From positions 1-25,624 of the forward strand of contig JAJRTI010000072.1 of the NCBI GenBank assembly GCA_024278415.1: a DNA stretch of 25,624 nucleotides, in the 5' to 3' direction. Position 1 is the stretch's first letter, and each line of letters begins with the position of its first letter. Below are positions 1-9,029 of the stretch, piece after piece. Source of the stretch: Planctomycetota bacterium (lineage in GTDB: Bacteria > Planctomycetota > Brocadiia > JAJRTI01). Position numbers and translations under genes: made by a program. The notes under the pieces were generated by a model. That model had not been told where the DNA came from. It saw only the letters and a program-made list of their open reading frames with translations, and made no database searches.

Positions 1-31
1 GGCCTGCGGCCGCAACCCTGGGCTAGAAGCC

Positions 32-79
32 GGAAGCCCGTTGGGCTTCCAAACAGCGTTGCGTCAAGCGGAAACGCTG
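32..79. repeat. Two adjacent short inverted repeats
   Basis: An 8-bp stem (32-39 with 43-50, loop of 3) is followed by a 7-bp stem (54-60 with 73-79, loop of 12). Neither is followed by a T-run, so they are not convincing intrinsic terminators. They may be the tail of an upstream transcript or members of the short-hairpin class seen again at 12602-13139. No gene or convincing promoter was found in the rest of 1-231. Confidence 0.4.
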
Positions 80-231
80 TCCATTGAACTCGCGCACGTT
101 CATGGGGCCAACGGCTGTTGCAATCGGCTGAAGTGTTACCATTCGACAGAATGCGGACGCTCTGCGAGTTGCTCACCGGTGGGCCCGCATGCTGGCGCAT
201 ACGGCTACCCGTCGGGAAAGGAGCGCATCCC

Positions 232-2424
232 ATGAGGCCCACATCAAGAACATGGGTCCGATACGGCATCGCCACGGCGCTAGCTGCGCTGGCGGTGGTG
301 GCGGGAGTCCGCTTCGCGACCGACCGCTGCAAGGCGAGTGAGGCCAATATGCCCCAACACAAGTACACGAACCACCTGATCGACTCGACGAGCCCCTACC
401 TGCTCCAGCACGCGCACAACCCGGTGGACTGGTACCCCTGGGGCCCCGAAGCGCTGGCCAAGGCCAAGCGGGAGGACAAGCCGATCTTCCTGTCCATCGG
501 CTACTCCGCGTGCCACTGGTGCCACGTGATGGAGCGCGAGTCGTTCGAGAACGAAGCCATTGCCCGCATCATGAACAAATACTTCGTGTGCATTAAGGTC
601 GACCGCGAGGAGCGGCCCGACCTCGACGCGATCTACATGACCGCGGTGCAGCTCATGACCGGCAGCGGCGGCTGGCCTATGAGCGTGTGGCTCACCCCGG
701 ACTTGAAGCCGTTCTACGCCGGCACGTACTTCCCGCCGGAGAGCCGATGGGGGCGGCCGGGCTTCAAGCAGGTGCTCGAAGCCGTGGCGGACGCGTACAA
801 GAATCGGCGGCAAGACCTGCTCAAGAACACGGAGCACATCGTCGCCGCGATGAAACAAGCCGCGGTCGCCGGCGGATCGGGCACGCAACTGCCAAGCCTC
901 GACCTCATCAAGCGAGCCGTGGCGCTACTCGACCAACGCTTCGATTCGCGTTGGGGCGGATGGGGCCGCGCACCCAAGTTCCCCTCGGCCGTGACGATCG
1001 AACTGCTCCTGCGCTATCACCATCGCACTAGCGACGCACGCGCGCTGGAGATGGCGACGGTCACGCTCGACAAGATGGCGTACGGAGGCCTGTACGACCA
1101 ACTCGCCGGCGGGTTCCATCGCTACTCGGTGGACGAGCAGTGGCTCGTGCCGCACTTCGAGAAGATGCTCTACGACAACGCGCAGTTGGCCTGCGCGTAT
1201 CTGGCGGCGTACCAAGCCACAAGCAAGCCGCTGTATCGCCGCGTCGCCAAGGAGACGCTCGACTACGTGCTGCGCGACATGACAGATGAGTCAGGCGGGT
1301 TCCACTCGACTGAGGACGCGGACAGCGAGGGCGAGGAGGGCAAATTCTACGTGTGGGACGATGGCGAGATCCGCAGCCTGCTGGGCGGGGAAGATGCGAA
1401 GCTGTTTATGGACTTCTACGGGGTGACCGCTCGGGGCAACTTCGAGGGCCACAACATCCTGAACGTGCCTGTGCCGCCGGAGGAGTTTTCGGCAAAGCAT
1501 GGCCTCGGCGCGGCCGACCTGGAGAAGCGCCTCAAGCCCATGCGCGAGAGACTCCTCGCCGCGCGGGCCAAGCGCGTGCGGCCGAGCAAGGACGACAAGG
1601 TCTTGGCCGACTGGAACGGACTCATGATCTCCGCGTTCGCCCGGGGCAGCCAGGTGCTGGGCGATGCCGCGTATCGCCGCGCAGCCGAGCGCGCGGCCGA
1701 TTTCGTGCTCACCACGATGCGTGGAGAAGCGGGGCAGTTGCTGCACGCACACCGGCGCGGTAAGAGCCACATCGACGCGCACCTCGACGACTACGCGTTC
1801 ATGGCTATCGGCCTGATCGACTTGTACGAGGCGACGTTCGACGTGAAATGGCTCGATGCAGCGAAGCGGCTGGTCGATCAGATGGACGCGCGCTTCTGGG
1901 ACGACGCGGCCGGCGGCTTCTTCTTCACCGAGGCCGATCGGCCCAACGTGATCGTGCGCGCCAAGAGCGCACAGGACCAGGCCACGCCGTCCGGCAACGC
2001 CGCGGCGGCGCGGGCGCTGTTGCGGCTCGCTAAGCTGACCGGCGACGAGGATTACACGCAGAAGGCGGAGCGAACGCTGGCGACGTTCCGGGGCTCCATC
2101 GAGCGCGACCCTAGCGCGTTCAGTTGCCTTCTCGGCGCGCTCGACTTCTACACGGGCCCCACGTTCGAAGTCGCGATCATCGGCCACGCGAAGGCCGAGG
2201 ATACGCGGGCCATGCTCGGCGCTATCCGGCGCCGCTTCCTGCCCAACACCGTCGTCGCGCTCCTCGATCCCTCATGGGCGAACGCGGACGCGGTGGCCAA
2301 GAGCATCCCCCTGCTTGCGACGCGGCCGATGGTGGGTGGCAAGGCGACCGTGTATGTGTGCCAGGACTTCCAGTGCAAGGCGCCGGTCACGGACGCGGGC
2401 AAGCTGGAGGGGTTGCTGAAGTAG
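232..2424 (+). CDS. Membrane-anchored thioredoxin-domain protein, YyaL/SSP411 (DUF255) family
   Basis: This is a 730-aa protein of the YyaL/spermatogenesis-associated 20 family: an N-terminal thioredoxin-like (DsbH-type) domain followed by an alpha/alpha-barrel resembling six-hairpin glycosidases. Residues 10-29 form a hydrophobic segment that looks like a membrane anchor or uncleaved signal. The family hallmark [21 protein letters not shown] starts near residue 47, and the CxxC site is CHWC (C94, C97) within [10 protein letters not shown]. The start is set by GGAAAGGAG just upstream of ATG 232; the frame is open further upstream to 118, but that part does not resemble the family. Length fits the family (about 650-750 aa). 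Cellular function is poorly defined even in homologues; a thiol redox or sugar-related role is only suggested by the folds. Nothing in the neighbourhood narrows it. Confidence 0.9.
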   Translation: MRPTSRTWVRYGIATALAALAVVAGVRFATDRCKASEANMPQHKYTNHLIDSTSPYLLQHAHNPVDWYPWGPEALAKAKREDKPIFLSIGYSACHWCHVMERESFENEAIARIMNKYFVCIKVDREERPDLDAIYMTAVQLMTGSGGWPMSVWLTPDLKPFYAGTYFPPESRWGRPGFKQVLEAVADAYKNRRQDLLKNTEHIVAAMKQAAVAGGSGTQLPSLDLIKRAVALLDQRFDSRWGGWGRAPKFPSAVTIELLLRYHHRTSDARALEMATVTLDKMAYGGLYDQLAGGFHRYSVDEQWLVPHFEKMLYDNAQLACAYLAAYQATSKPLYRRVAKETLDYVLRDMTDESGGFHSTEDADSEGEEGKFYVWDDGEIRSLLGGEDAKLFMDFYGVTARGNFEGHNILNVPVPPEEFSAKHGLGAADLEKRLKPMRERLLAARAKRVRPSKDDKVLADWNGLMISAFARGSQVLGDAAYRRAAERAADFVLTTMRGEAGQLLHAHRRGKSHIDAHLDDYAFMAIGLIDLYEATFDVKWLDAAKRLVDQMDARFWDDAAGGFFFTEADRPNVIVRAKSAQDQATPSGNAAAARALLRLAKLTGDEDYTQKAERTLATFRGSIERDPSAFSCLLGALDFYTGPTFEVAIIGHAKAEDTRAMLGAIRRRFLPNTVVALLDPSWANADAVAKSIPLLATRPMVGGKATVYVCQDFQCKAPVTDAGKLEGLLK

Positions 2425-2468
2425 AGGGTGGCCGCTACGTCGGCGCTGCCGTGTTCGGGTATGCTCGC

Positions 2469-2555
2469 TGGCGCGCCTGTAGTGCGCACGTCAGTGCGCA
2501 TCGGCCTTGGTGCAGCGGAGCAAAGGCGCACTGACGTGCGCACTACAGGCGCGCG
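2469..2555. repeat. Long perfect inverted repeat, MITE-like
   Basis: Arms 2471-2499 and 2526-2554 are perfect 29-nt reverse complements around a 26-nt loop. The 7-mer TGCTCGC occurs at 2462-2468 and again at 2556-2562, bracketing the repeat at 1-2 nt from the arms, which looks like a target duplication. It lies 46 bp after the YyaL-like stop. It could also act as a strong RNA hairpin ending that transcript, but no U-tract follows it. Confidence 0.65.
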
Positions 2556-2567
2556 TGCTCGCCTTTC

Positions 2568-2596
2568 TTGCCGCGCAAGGTGGCAACTGGTACAAT
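2568..2596 (+). promoter_or_regulatory. Predicted sigma70-like promoter for the phosphatase/flavodiiron unit
   Basis: The -35 TTGCCG (2568-2573) and -10 TACAAT (2591-2596) are separated by 17 bp, and nothing else in this gap explains transcription of the genes at 2732-4699. Predicted transcription start is near 2603. Called from the sequence match only. Confidence 0.55.
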
Positions 2597-2731
2597 CCGA
2601 TTGGGATAGAGACGCGCGGCGATGCCAGCCGTGAGCGTCATCCTATGCGCATGCAGCGGGCTGCGCTGCGCGGCGCAAGGACACATTCGCATGATCTCGA
2701 ACCTGAAGGCCAAACGACAGGGCGGCGCCCC

Positions 2732-3514
2732 ATGACTGAATCTGAAAGTTGCTTGAACGAGCACGACCTCCAGATCGCGGCGACCATCCAAGAATCGTTG
2801 CTGCCGCACACCTGCCCCCGTTGCCCCCACGGCCACATCGCGGCCGGGCATCGCATGCAGGGCCACGTGGGGGGAGACTTCTACGACTTCCCCTTTCCTG
2901 GCGACGGCAAGGCCGGGCTGCTCATCGGCGACGTCATGGGCCACGGCGTATCCGCCGCGTTGCTCATGGCCATGATCGTCGGCCTGCTGCGCCGGGACGC
3001 GCAAACGAACGCCGACCCCCTGGCCGCGGCGCGGCTGGTCAACGACCACCTGGCTCAAATCGAGAACGAGATTGGCCACGCGGTCCTCTGCTCCATGTTC
3101 TACGGCGTGATCGATATCGCGGGCCGAACACTGGAATACGTGAACGCCGGCCACCCGGCGCCCATTGTCTGCAACAAGGAGTCCTGCCTCATTAGCGGAC
3201 TTGACGCCACTTGCCCCGTGTTGGGCGCAGTCGACTCGAACCGTGTGGAGAAGACCTGCCACACCTTTGGCGACGAAGAACGCATCGTGCTCTACACCGA
3301 CGGCATCACCGAGGCCGTGCGGGGCGATGGCGAACGGTTCGGCCGCCGGCGGCTGCATCGCGTCGCTTCCGAGTATGTGGACCTGACGCCCGAGCAGCTC
3401 GTGCAAGCGACCTTCGATGAGGTGGACCGTTTTGCCGATGGCCGGGCGCGGGACGATGACCAGTCGCTCGTCGTGGTCGATTTCGGCGGCGACGGAGAAC
3501 CACGCGGAGAGTGA
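2732..3514 (+). CDS. SpoIIE/RsbU-type serine phosphatase (PP2C fold)
   Basis: This 260-aa protein is almost entirely a PPM/SpoIIE phosphatase domain. It begins with the usual helix (LQIAATIQESLLP, residues 13-25). Metal-binding acidic motifs follow in order: GGDFYDF (D49), IGDVMGHG (D67), YVNAGHPAP (137-145), LYTDGITEA (D190) and DDDQSLVVV (D241-D243). Family members remove phosphate from STAS-domain anti-sigma antagonists in partner-switching cascades, but no anti-sigma, STAS or sensor gene is in the window. It lacks the PAS, GAF, HAMP or receiver domain often found ahead of this domain, so its input is unknown. The ATG at 2732 gives the minimal domain and has AGGGCGG about 8 nt upstream; in-frame ATGs at 2645 and 2651 would add a non-conserved extension. 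The flavodiiron gene begins 3 bp after its stop, implying cotranscription. Confidence 0.88.
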   Translation: MTESESCLNEHDLQIAATIQESLLPHTCPRCPHGHIAAGHRMQGHVGGDFYDFPFPGDGKAGLLIGDVMGHGVSAALLMAMIVGLLRRDAQTNADPLAAARLVNDHLAQIENEIGHAVLCSMFYGVIDIAGRTLEYVNAGHPAPIVCNKESCLISGLDATCPVLGAVDSNRVEKTCHTFGDEERIVLYTDGITEAVRGDGERFGRRRLHRVASEYVDLTPEQLVQATFDEVDRFADGRARDDDQSLVVVDFGGDGEPRGE

Positions 3515-3517
3515 AAG

Positions 3518-4699
3518 ATGAACGTACCCCTACGAGACGACATTTACTGGGTCGGCGCGGTGGACTGGAACGTGCGCGACTTCCACGGCTACACGACCCG
3601 CCGCGGCTCGACTTATAACGCGTACCTCATCCTCGATGAAAAGGTGGCGCTCATCGACTCGGTGAAGGAGCCGTTCGCAGAGGATCTGCTCGGCCACATT
3701 CGCGCACACGTGGACCCGGCCAAAATCGACTACGTGGTGAGCAACCACTCGGAGCCCGACCACTCGGGCTCCCTCTACCACGTCCTCGAAGCCGCGCCCA
3801 ACGCGGAACTGATCGCTACGGCAAAAGGCGCAGCCACGCTCCAGACCTACTACGGCGAGCGCAACATTCGCACGGTCAAGACCGGCGACGAGGTCGCCCT
3901 TGGCAAGCGGACGCTCCAATTCGTCACGACCGCGATGCTGCACTGGCCCGACTCCATGTTCACGTACGTGCCTGAGGAGAAGTTGCTGTTCTCCATGGAC
4001 GCGTTCGGCCAGCATCTGGCGTCGTCGGGCCGATTCGACGACGAAGTGCCGTTCGACATCGTCATGGCCGAGGCGAAAAAGTACTACGCCAACATCCTCA
4101 TGATCTTCGGCAAGCTTGTGGCCAAGACCCTGCCAGTGGCTCACGCACTGGACATCGAAACGATCGCGCCCAGCCACGGCGTGATGTGGCGCAAGCACAT
4201 CGCCGAGATCCTCAGCAAGTACGAGGACTGGGCGGTGTGCAAGCCGGCCGCGAAGGTGCTCGTGGTCTACGAGAGCATGTGGCACAGCACGGAACTCATG
4301 GCCGAGGCGATCCACGAGGGCGCGGCCGCGGAGGGCGTGGCCTGCCAGTACTTGCGGCTGTCGGTGAACGACATCACGGATCTCGCGACGGAGATGCTGG
4401 ACACGGCCTGCGTGGCAGTGGGCACGTCGACGCTGAACAACGGGATGCTGCCGCGCACCGCGGCGTTCCTCACGTACATGACCGGCCTCAAGCCGGTGGG
4501 CAAGGTCGGCCTCGCGTTCGGCTCCCACGGCTGGAGCGGCGGCGGCGCGAGCCAGGCGTCGGCCATGCTGGAGACGGCGGGCATCGAGTTGATGCGCGAG
4601 CCGCTCACCTGCTCGTACAAGCCCACCGCGCAAGTGCTGGCCCAATGCCGCCAGGCCGGCGCGGCGCTGGCCGCGAAGGCGAAGGAATTGGCGGGATAG
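3518..4699 (+). CDS. fprA: A-type flavoprotein (flavodiiron protein, FprA/ROO-like)
   Basis: This 393-aa cytoplasmic flavodiiron protein reduces O2 to water and/or NO to N2O, protecting anaerobes. The N-terminal metallo-beta-lactamase domain has the expected diiron ligands: H77-x-E79-x-D81 in NHSEPDHSG, then H142 (LHWPD), D161 (SMDAFG) and H220 (PSHGVMW). The C-terminal flavodoxin domain starts near residue 246, with the FMN phosphate loop YESMWHSTE and a second FMN loop around STLNNGMLP. Length matches minimal two-domain (class A) enzymes; no rubredoxin or flavin reductase module is fused. A separate rubredoxin gene lies 120 bp downstream and is the probable electron donor. It follows the phosphatase gene by 3 bp, with GGAG about 10 nt before the start. 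Whether O2 or NO is the main substrate cannot be read from the sequence. Confidence 0.95.
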   Translation: MNVPLRDDIYWVGAVDWNVRDFHGYTTRRGSTYNAYLILDEKVALIDSVKEPFAEDLLGHIRAHVDPAKIDYVVSNHSEPDHSGSLYHVLEAAPNAELIATAKGAATLQTYYGERNIRTVKTGDEVALGKRTLQFVTTAMLHWPDSMFTYVPEEKLLFSMDAFGQHLASSGRFDDEVPFDIVMAEAKKYYANILMIFGKLVAKTLPVAHALDIETIAPSHGVMWRKHIAEILSKYEDWAVCKPAAKVLVVYESMWHSTELMAEAIHEGAAAEGVACQYLRLSVNDITDLATEMLDTACVAVGTSTLNNGMLPRTAAFLTYMTGLKPVGKVGLAFGSHGWSGGGASQASAMLETAGIELMREPLTCSYKPTAQVLAQCRQAGAALAAKAKELAG

Positions 4700-4705
4700 C
4701 CGGCC

Positions 4706-4734
4706 TTTCCGTTCAGCGGGGGCCTTGCTACAAT
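4706..4734 (+). promoter_or_regulatory. Predicted promoter for rubredoxin
   Basis: TTTCCG (4706-4711), a 17-bp spacer and TACAAT (4729-4734) lie immediately after the flavodiiron stop. The predicted leader is about 80 nt. The -10 is identical to that at 2591, supporting it as a real element; readthrough from the upstream unit is also possible. Confidence 0.45.
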
Positions 4735-4819
4735 TCCCCCATTGCCTTGCACCTACCCGGGCAGGCGCGCATCACCCAGACAATCCGTCTCTCACCCCAT
4801 TCGCGAAGGAGTTTGACCC

Positions 4820-4981
4820 ATGAAGAAGTACATCTGCACGGTATGTGGCTACGTCTACGACCCGGCCAAGGGCGACCCTGATAATGACGTGGCCCCGGGC
4901 ACAGCTTTCGAAGATATCTCCGACGACTGGACCTGCCCGGAGTGTGGGGCGGACAAGGACATGTTCGAGGAGCAGGACTAA
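4820..4981 (+). CDS. rub: Rubredoxin
   Basis: This 53-aa protein is a textbook rubredoxin, a one-electron carrier holding one iron between four cysteines: CTVCGY (C6, C9) near the start and CPECGA (C39, C42) near the end. The conserved aromatic and acidic surface is present (Y4, Y11, Y13, W37). AAGGAG (4806-4811) sits 8 nt before the ATG. It has no domain fusion and is full length. Rubredoxins deliver electrons from NAD(P)H:rubredoxin reductase to flavodiiron proteins, and the gene directly upstream encodes one; no reductase gene is in the window. This supports an O2/NO-detoxifying pair in the cytoplasm. Confidence 0.96.
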   Translation: MKKYICTVCGYVYDPAKGDPDNDVAPGTAFEDISDDWTCPECGADKDMFEEQD

Positions 4982-5006
4982 GGAGCGCGTGGGTGCGTTT
5001 TGGAGT

Positions 5007-5024
5007 GCGCCGGCTTGACGGCGC
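5007..5024. repeat. Short inverted repeat downstream of rubredoxin
   Basis: GCGCCG (5007-5012) and CGGCGC (5019-5024) flank a 6-nt centre, and TTTGG follows. It resembles dispersed palindromes of the kind found between genes in high-GC uncultured bacteria, but only one copy is visible here. Apart from this and the terminator at 5105-5142, nothing was found in 4982-5234. Confidence 0.35.
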
Positions 5025-5104
5025 TTTGGATCGGAGGAGCGCCTGCGACGCATTGACACGCGTGCTACGAACGTGCCTGCCGCGGCGCCCCACCCCACAA
5101 AAAG

Positions 5105-5142
5105 AAAGCCCCATCGGATCGCCTAGGGTCCGATGGGGCTTT
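5105..5142. terminator. Bidirectional intrinsic terminator between convergent genes
   Basis: A perfect 14-bp stem (5105-5118 with 5129-5142) has a 10-nt loop and A/T-rich ends. On the minus strand it is followed by a T-rich stretch (CTTTCTTTTTG), making a good terminator for the gene ending at 5235. On the plus strand a weaker T-rich tail follows, serving rubredoxin. Confidence 0.8.
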
Positions 5143-5234
5143 GTCTGTTCTGTCTGAAGGTGACGCATGACGCGTCATGGCCGCTGCGGCATGCGCCAAA
5201 CACGACGCTCGATCGGCACAATCGAGAGCCGCCC

Positions 5235-7031
5235 TTACAGCCCGCCGCCGATAGCCTCCGTCGCGTCGCCGCGCTTCTTGCCGCCGCCTACGAGCAGGCG
5301 CTCGTGCGCGGTGTTGCCAGGCGCGATGCGCGACTTGAAGTACTTGTAGCGGTTGTGCAGGAACTCGGTGAACAGGGCGAGCGTGTTCCCGGCCTCCTCG
5401 TTGTTGAGCCGGTCGCAGTAGATCTCGACGCGCCAGTTGAAGTCGAGCGTAAGCTTGGGCCACACGCACTCTTTCATCGTGGCCACCACTTCGCCCCTGG
5501 AATCTCTCACCTTGTAGTAGCGCCGAAGCGCGCGGCCGGGGATGGGGATAAGCCAGCCGTAGCTCGAGAACCACTCCTCGTCGATGCGCAGGTTGTGCTG
5601 CAAGAACGTCCAGCGGTAGGACTGGCCCCAGTCCCAGTAGCGGCGCAACCGCGACTTCTGGATTTGGTGCACCGGCATGCGAATCATGTTGCTGTTGTCG
5701 CCCGCGCCGCGCGAGACCCAGAAGCCCATGAGCACCTTGCCGTGGCGCCAGTAGTTGGGGCCGAAGCCGTTGCGCTCCGACGACGAGATGCGGTCGGTGA
5801 GTGTGAGATCCTCGGCCATGGTGGCGATGGGCACATAGTGGCCGCCGTCGTCCTTGCGGTAGAGCACGCGGTGAAAGATGCCGCCCTCGGAGCCCTTCTC
5901 CACGTCGTTCACACGGTCGAGGACGCGGCCCTCGTCAGCCTTGAGCACGTCTTCCGGGCCAATCTCCATGAGGGCCAGCAGCACGCGGCCCAGGTTGACA
6001 TCGGATATGTCCTCGCCGAGCTTCTGGTTCGTGACGGCCTTGAGCTTTTGGAGGTCGATCTGTTCGAGATCCTTCGCGGTCACAGCTTCGCCCGGCACGA
6101 TCTCTGAGATGGCCTCGCGCACGGCCGTCACATGGTTCCCTGCCAGCTTCTCCAGCGGCTTCTCGGCCGGCTCGAGGTTCTTGAGGTACATGATGGTCGA
6201 CGGGCGCTGCTTGTGCCGGCCTTCGTGGTCGTACACGGAAACCTCCGTGTCGGCCGTGGGCGTGAGGTCGCCGATGATGCCCTCGGTGTCCATGGTCTGA
6301 AGCTGCATGCCGAAGCCGCGAATCTTCTGCGTATCCCAGTGCAGCGACTCGACGCGGCGGTCGTTCACGTAGATGCGGCGGTGCACCGGGCCGTGGGCCT
6401 TCACGACTCCCCGACGCACGATGGCGTACCCCAGCAGGATGAGCACGAGCCCGGCCGCGCTGGACGCGGTGTGTGCGCTCGCGGCCTGCGCGGCGCCCTC
6501 GCCGGCCTGAAAGATCTTCGCCATCGCGGGGACGCTGAGGATCTTGGCGCCGATCAGCCCGTAGAGGCCTTCGAGGCCGGGGAAGTTCGCGATCACCAAT
6601 TGCCCCCCCGCGACCGCGCACGCGGTCTTGGGGATGATGCTGATGATCCAGCCCACGATGCCCATGACGACGTTGCCGCCTGGCGCCGGCGCGGGCGCGG
6701 CTGGCGCTTCTCCCTCAGCGGGCGGCGGCGCGGCATCGGGCTTCTCCTCCGGCGGCGCTTGGCCTTTCTCTCGTGCTTCCTCGATAAAGTGCGCTTTGCT
6801 GTGCCTGTGCTGCGCGGTCTTGCTGAGCACGAGGTGGGCGATGCCGAGTGCGACGACGCCGATGGCGAGTTGGGCCGGCGCGGTCTTGACCGAATCGGGC
6901 AGCTTGCCTAGCTGGTCGGCCACGATAGACCATTGCGAGATCGAATGGTCGTAGAGCAGCTTGCCTCCCCCCATGATCATGCCGTACTTCACGACGTTCT
7001 TGGCCAGAGGGATAATGGCTTGGCTGGGCAT
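5235..7031 (-). CDS. Unrecognised membrane protein with Pro/Ala-rich linker
   Basis: I do not recognise a family for this 598-aa protein. Hydrophobic segments lie near residues 51-70, 120-150 (one long or two short) and 190-206. Between the first two is a charged stretch and then a low-complexity Pro/Ala/Glu linker (about 91-119). The C-terminal two thirds (207-598) looks soluble and is rich in charged and aromatic residues (for example YWDWGQSYRW and WFSSYGW near 470-505), without cysteine pairs or a nucleotide-binding loop I can identify. The C-terminus is Gly/Lys-rich and ends IGGGL. The start is well supported: GGAGG lies 6 nt before the ATG, and a promoter is seen at 7076-7105. It is transcribed alone, convergent with rubredoxin and divergent from the exporter operon. 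A role in envelope structure or transport is possible but unsupported. Confidence 0.85.
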   Translation of the reverse strand: MPSQAIIPLAKNVVKYGMIMGGGKLLYDHSISQWSIVADQLGKLPDSVKTAPAQLAIGVVALGIAHLVLSKTAQHRHSKAHFIEEAREKGQAPPEEKPDAAPPPAEGEAPAAPAPAPGGNVVMGIVGWIISIIPKTACAVAGGQLVIANFPGLEGLYGLIGAKILSVPAMAKIFQAGEGAAQAASAHTASSAAGLVLILLGYAIVRRGVVKAHGPVHRRIYVNDRRVESLHWDTQKIRGFGMQLQTMDTEGIIGDLTPTADTEVSVYDHEGRHKQRPSTIMYLKNLEPAEKPLEKLAGNHVTAVREAISEIVPGEAVTAKDLEQIDLQKLKAVTNQKLGEDISDVNLGRVLLALMEIGPEDVLKADEGRVLDRVNDVEKGSEGGIFHRVLYRKDDGGHYVPIATMAEDLTLTDRISSSERNGFGPNYWRHGKVLMGFWVSRGAGDNSNMIRMPVHQIQKSRLRRYWDWGQSYRWTFLQHNLRIDEEWFSSYGWLIPIPGRALRRYYKVRDSRGEVVATMKECVWPKLTLDFNWRVEIYCDRLNNEEAGNTLALFTEFLHNRYKYFKSRIAPGNTAHERLLVGGGKKRGDATEAIGGGL

Positions 7032-7075
7032 GGGAACCTCCGATCAGGCTTGAGATGCGTGTTGCAGAGAAGCCC

Positions 7076-7105
7076 AGTGTAAGGGCCACAGGGGAGGGGA
7101 GTCAA
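7076..7105 (-). promoter_or_regulatory. Predicted promoter for the unrecognised membrane protein
   Basis: On the minus strand TTGACT (7105-7100), an 18-bp spacer and TACACT (7081-7076) precede the gene by about 45 nt. With the plus-strand promoter at 7174-7203 it forms a divergent promoter region. Confidence 0.5.
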
Positions 7106-7173
7106 GGTTGATCCGGGCTTGCCCTGCGCGGCCGCGCCGGGCGAGGCCACCCGCCGCTCCTGTCGAGTCGGGG

Positions 7174-7203
7174 TTGCCCACGCCGGTCCCATTCTGGTAT
7201 CAT
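7174..7203 (+). promoter_or_regulatory. Predicted promoter for the adaptor/exporter operon
   Basis: TTGCCC (7174-7179), an 18-bp spacer and TATCAT (7198-7203) give a start near 7210 and a leader of about 77 nt ahead of the adaptor gene at 7287. No operator-like dyad is obvious in the 255-bp divergent gap. Confidence 0.45.
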
Positions 7204-7286
7204 TGCTCGGTTATGGGCGGCTGAACAAACTCCCATTTGGCGCATCCTGTGAACGCGCGGGTAAGAGGGCTGAACACGCCTGATAC

Positions 7287-9029
7287 ATGATGTCTTTGAA
7301 ACATAGAACTCTCCCCATCTTGTCGGTGGCGCTTCTCACGGTCATGGGTTGCGGCAAGGAGCCCTCCGCGAATCTGTTGGTGACGCAGCCAGCCGTGCGC
7401 GGGCCTTTCGTGGATGCGATCGAGGCCAGCGGCGTCATCGAGCCGCTCGCGGAAGTCGAGATCCAGACGCGCATCTCGGCCAAGCTCGCGCGGATACTCG
7501 ACGACGGAACGCCAGTCCAACCGGGCGACGTGGTGGCGGAGCTAGAGTCGGACCGCATCCGCTCCTACCTATCGGACAACGAGGCCCGCCTCCTCGTGGG
7601 CAAAGCCGAGGTGAAGCGGCAGACCGCGTACGCGGATATGCGCATCGACAGCGCGCGGTATGCACTCCAGATCGCAAAAGCCAACGCGGAAGTGGCGCGC
7701 GCAGAGTTTGCAAACGCGAAGGCCGGCGTGCTCACCCCGGAGGAGACCAAGATCCGCGCGGCCGCGGCCGTCAAGGAATCGGAAATCGACCGCAAAGACG
7801 AGCAGCACAAGCTCTCCGTGGCCAGCGAACTCCAGCGCATGGGCGTCGAGGACCGCGTCATGTTCGAACGCCAGCGTGTGCAGAAAGAGCTGGCCGATAT
7901 CGACGCCAAGCAGGCAAAGGTCGAGTTCGACGACGTGATGCAGGGGCAGACCGAGGAGGAGTTGCGCGAGGCCGAACTGAAGCTCGCGCTTGCGGAACAC
8001 AAGCTCCGCGCGGCACAGAAGGCCCTCGACGAACGCATCAAGAGCAAAGAGACGACCATCGCGTCTTACCTGCGCCGCACCAAGCGCTACGAGCGCTACG
8101 TGCAGCGTTACACGAAGCAGTTGGCCCAGACGGTCATCAAGGCCCCCAGCCGGGGCGTCGTCATGGTCAAGGGCATGTGGGGCCGCAAGCTCGTGCCGGG
8201 GCGCTACGTGTACCGCTCGCAGCCCATCGCGTCCTTGCCCGACTTGTCCCGGCTCAAGGTCGGCCTGTGGATCAGCGAGCACGACGCGTCGAAGGTCCGG
8301 GCGGGCCAGAAGGCGCAGATCCGCTTCGCCACGTATCCCGGGCGCGTCTTTCCCGGCCAGGTCCACAAGGTTGCGCATTTGGTGAAGGAGGTGGCCAACG
8401 ACCTGACCGACCGCGAACGCAGGCATGTGCCGGCGGGCGTGGAGCGCGTCATCAGCGTGGACGTGCAAATCTCGCCGACGGACGTATCTCTCAAGTGCGG
8501 CGTGTCCGCGTCCGTGCGCATCTTGACGCGCGAGAAAGCGGACGCGCTTCACATCCCCAAGATCGCGCTCCGGTCCAAACGCCGCGTCTTCTTTGCGATC
8601 GATCCCAAGGAGGCCGCGCACGTGGCGCAGGGGCAAGTCGTCGAGGTGTCGTCTCCGGACGTGCCTGACGCGGTCTGTCGCGGCGTGGTGTCCAAGCTGG
8701 GGCGATGGAGTGGCGATGGCGAGGTGGAGCCGCTTGCCTCGCCGGACGCAATGCCGACCGCGGCACAGGTGGAGTTGGACGAAGTGGACGAGCGGATTAG
8801 GCCGGGCGCCCCCATCGTGGTCAGCGTGGCCGTATCCCAGCCCGAGCCGCGGCATTACTTCCCTAAGAAGAAGCGGCGCCTCGATGAGTTCCACTATGTG
8901 ATTGTGCGCCACGGCGAGCAGGACGAGATGCGCCGCGTGACGGTGGGCTTGACCACGCCGTATCGAGCCGAGATTGCGTCCGGCCTCGAGGCGGGCGAGG
9001 CCGTGGTGCTGGAAGGGGCGGCTCCGTGA
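7287..9029 (+). CDS. Periplasmic adaptor (HlyD/MacA-like) lipoprotein
   Basis: This 580-aa membrane-fusion (adaptor) protein would bridge an inner-membrane exporter and an outer-membrane channel. The N-terminus is a lipoprotein signal ending in VMGC (Cys22 or Cys21, as ATG codons occur at 7287 and 7290). A lipoyl/barrel-sandwich half motif follows (about 55-90, with PVQPGDVVAELESD). Next comes a long Ala/Glu/Lys/Arg-rich coiled-coil hairpin (about 95-280), then the second lipoyl half (VIKAPSRGVV) and beta-barrel (SRLKVGLWISEHDASKVRAGQKAQIRF). It is longer than typical MacA (about 370 aa), mainly through a longer coiled coil and C-terminal domain. A ribosome site is weak here (AAGAGGG lies about 18 nt off). 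It overlaps the next adaptor gene by 4 bp and is probably cotranscribed with the MacB-like gene. Confidence 0.85.
   Translation: MMSLKHRTLPILSVALLTVMGCGKEPSANLLVTQPAVRGPFVDAIEASGVIEPLAEVEIQTRISAKLARILDDGTPVQPGDVVAELESDRIRSYLSDNEARLLVGKAEVKRQTAYADMRIDSARYALQIAKANAEVARAEFANAKAGVLTPEETKIRAAAAVKESEIDRKDEQHKLSVASELQRMGVEDRVMFERQRVQKELADIDAKQAKVEFDDVMQGQTEEELREAELKLALAEHKLRAAQKALDERIKSKETTIASYLRRTKRYERYVQRYTKQLAQTVIKAPSRGVVMVKGMWGRKLVPGRYVYRSQPIASLPDLSRLKVGLWISEHDASKVRAGQKAQIRFATYPGRVFPGQVHKVAHLVKEVANDLTDRERRHVPAGVERVISVDVQISPTDVSLKCGVSASVRILTREKADALHIPKIALRSKRRVFFAIDPKEAAHVAQGQVVEVSSPDVPDAVCRGVVSKLGRWSGDGEVEPLASPDAMPTAAQVELDEVDERIRPGAPIVVSVAVSQPEPRHYFPKKKRRLDEFHYVIVRHGEQDEMRRVTVGLTTPYRAEIASGLEAGEAVVLEGAAP

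Noticed and set aside
118..231. N-terminal extension of the YyaL-like protein
   Set aside because: The stretch lacks family similarity, whereas ATG 232 has a strong Shine-Dalgarno and begins with a plausible membrane anchor.
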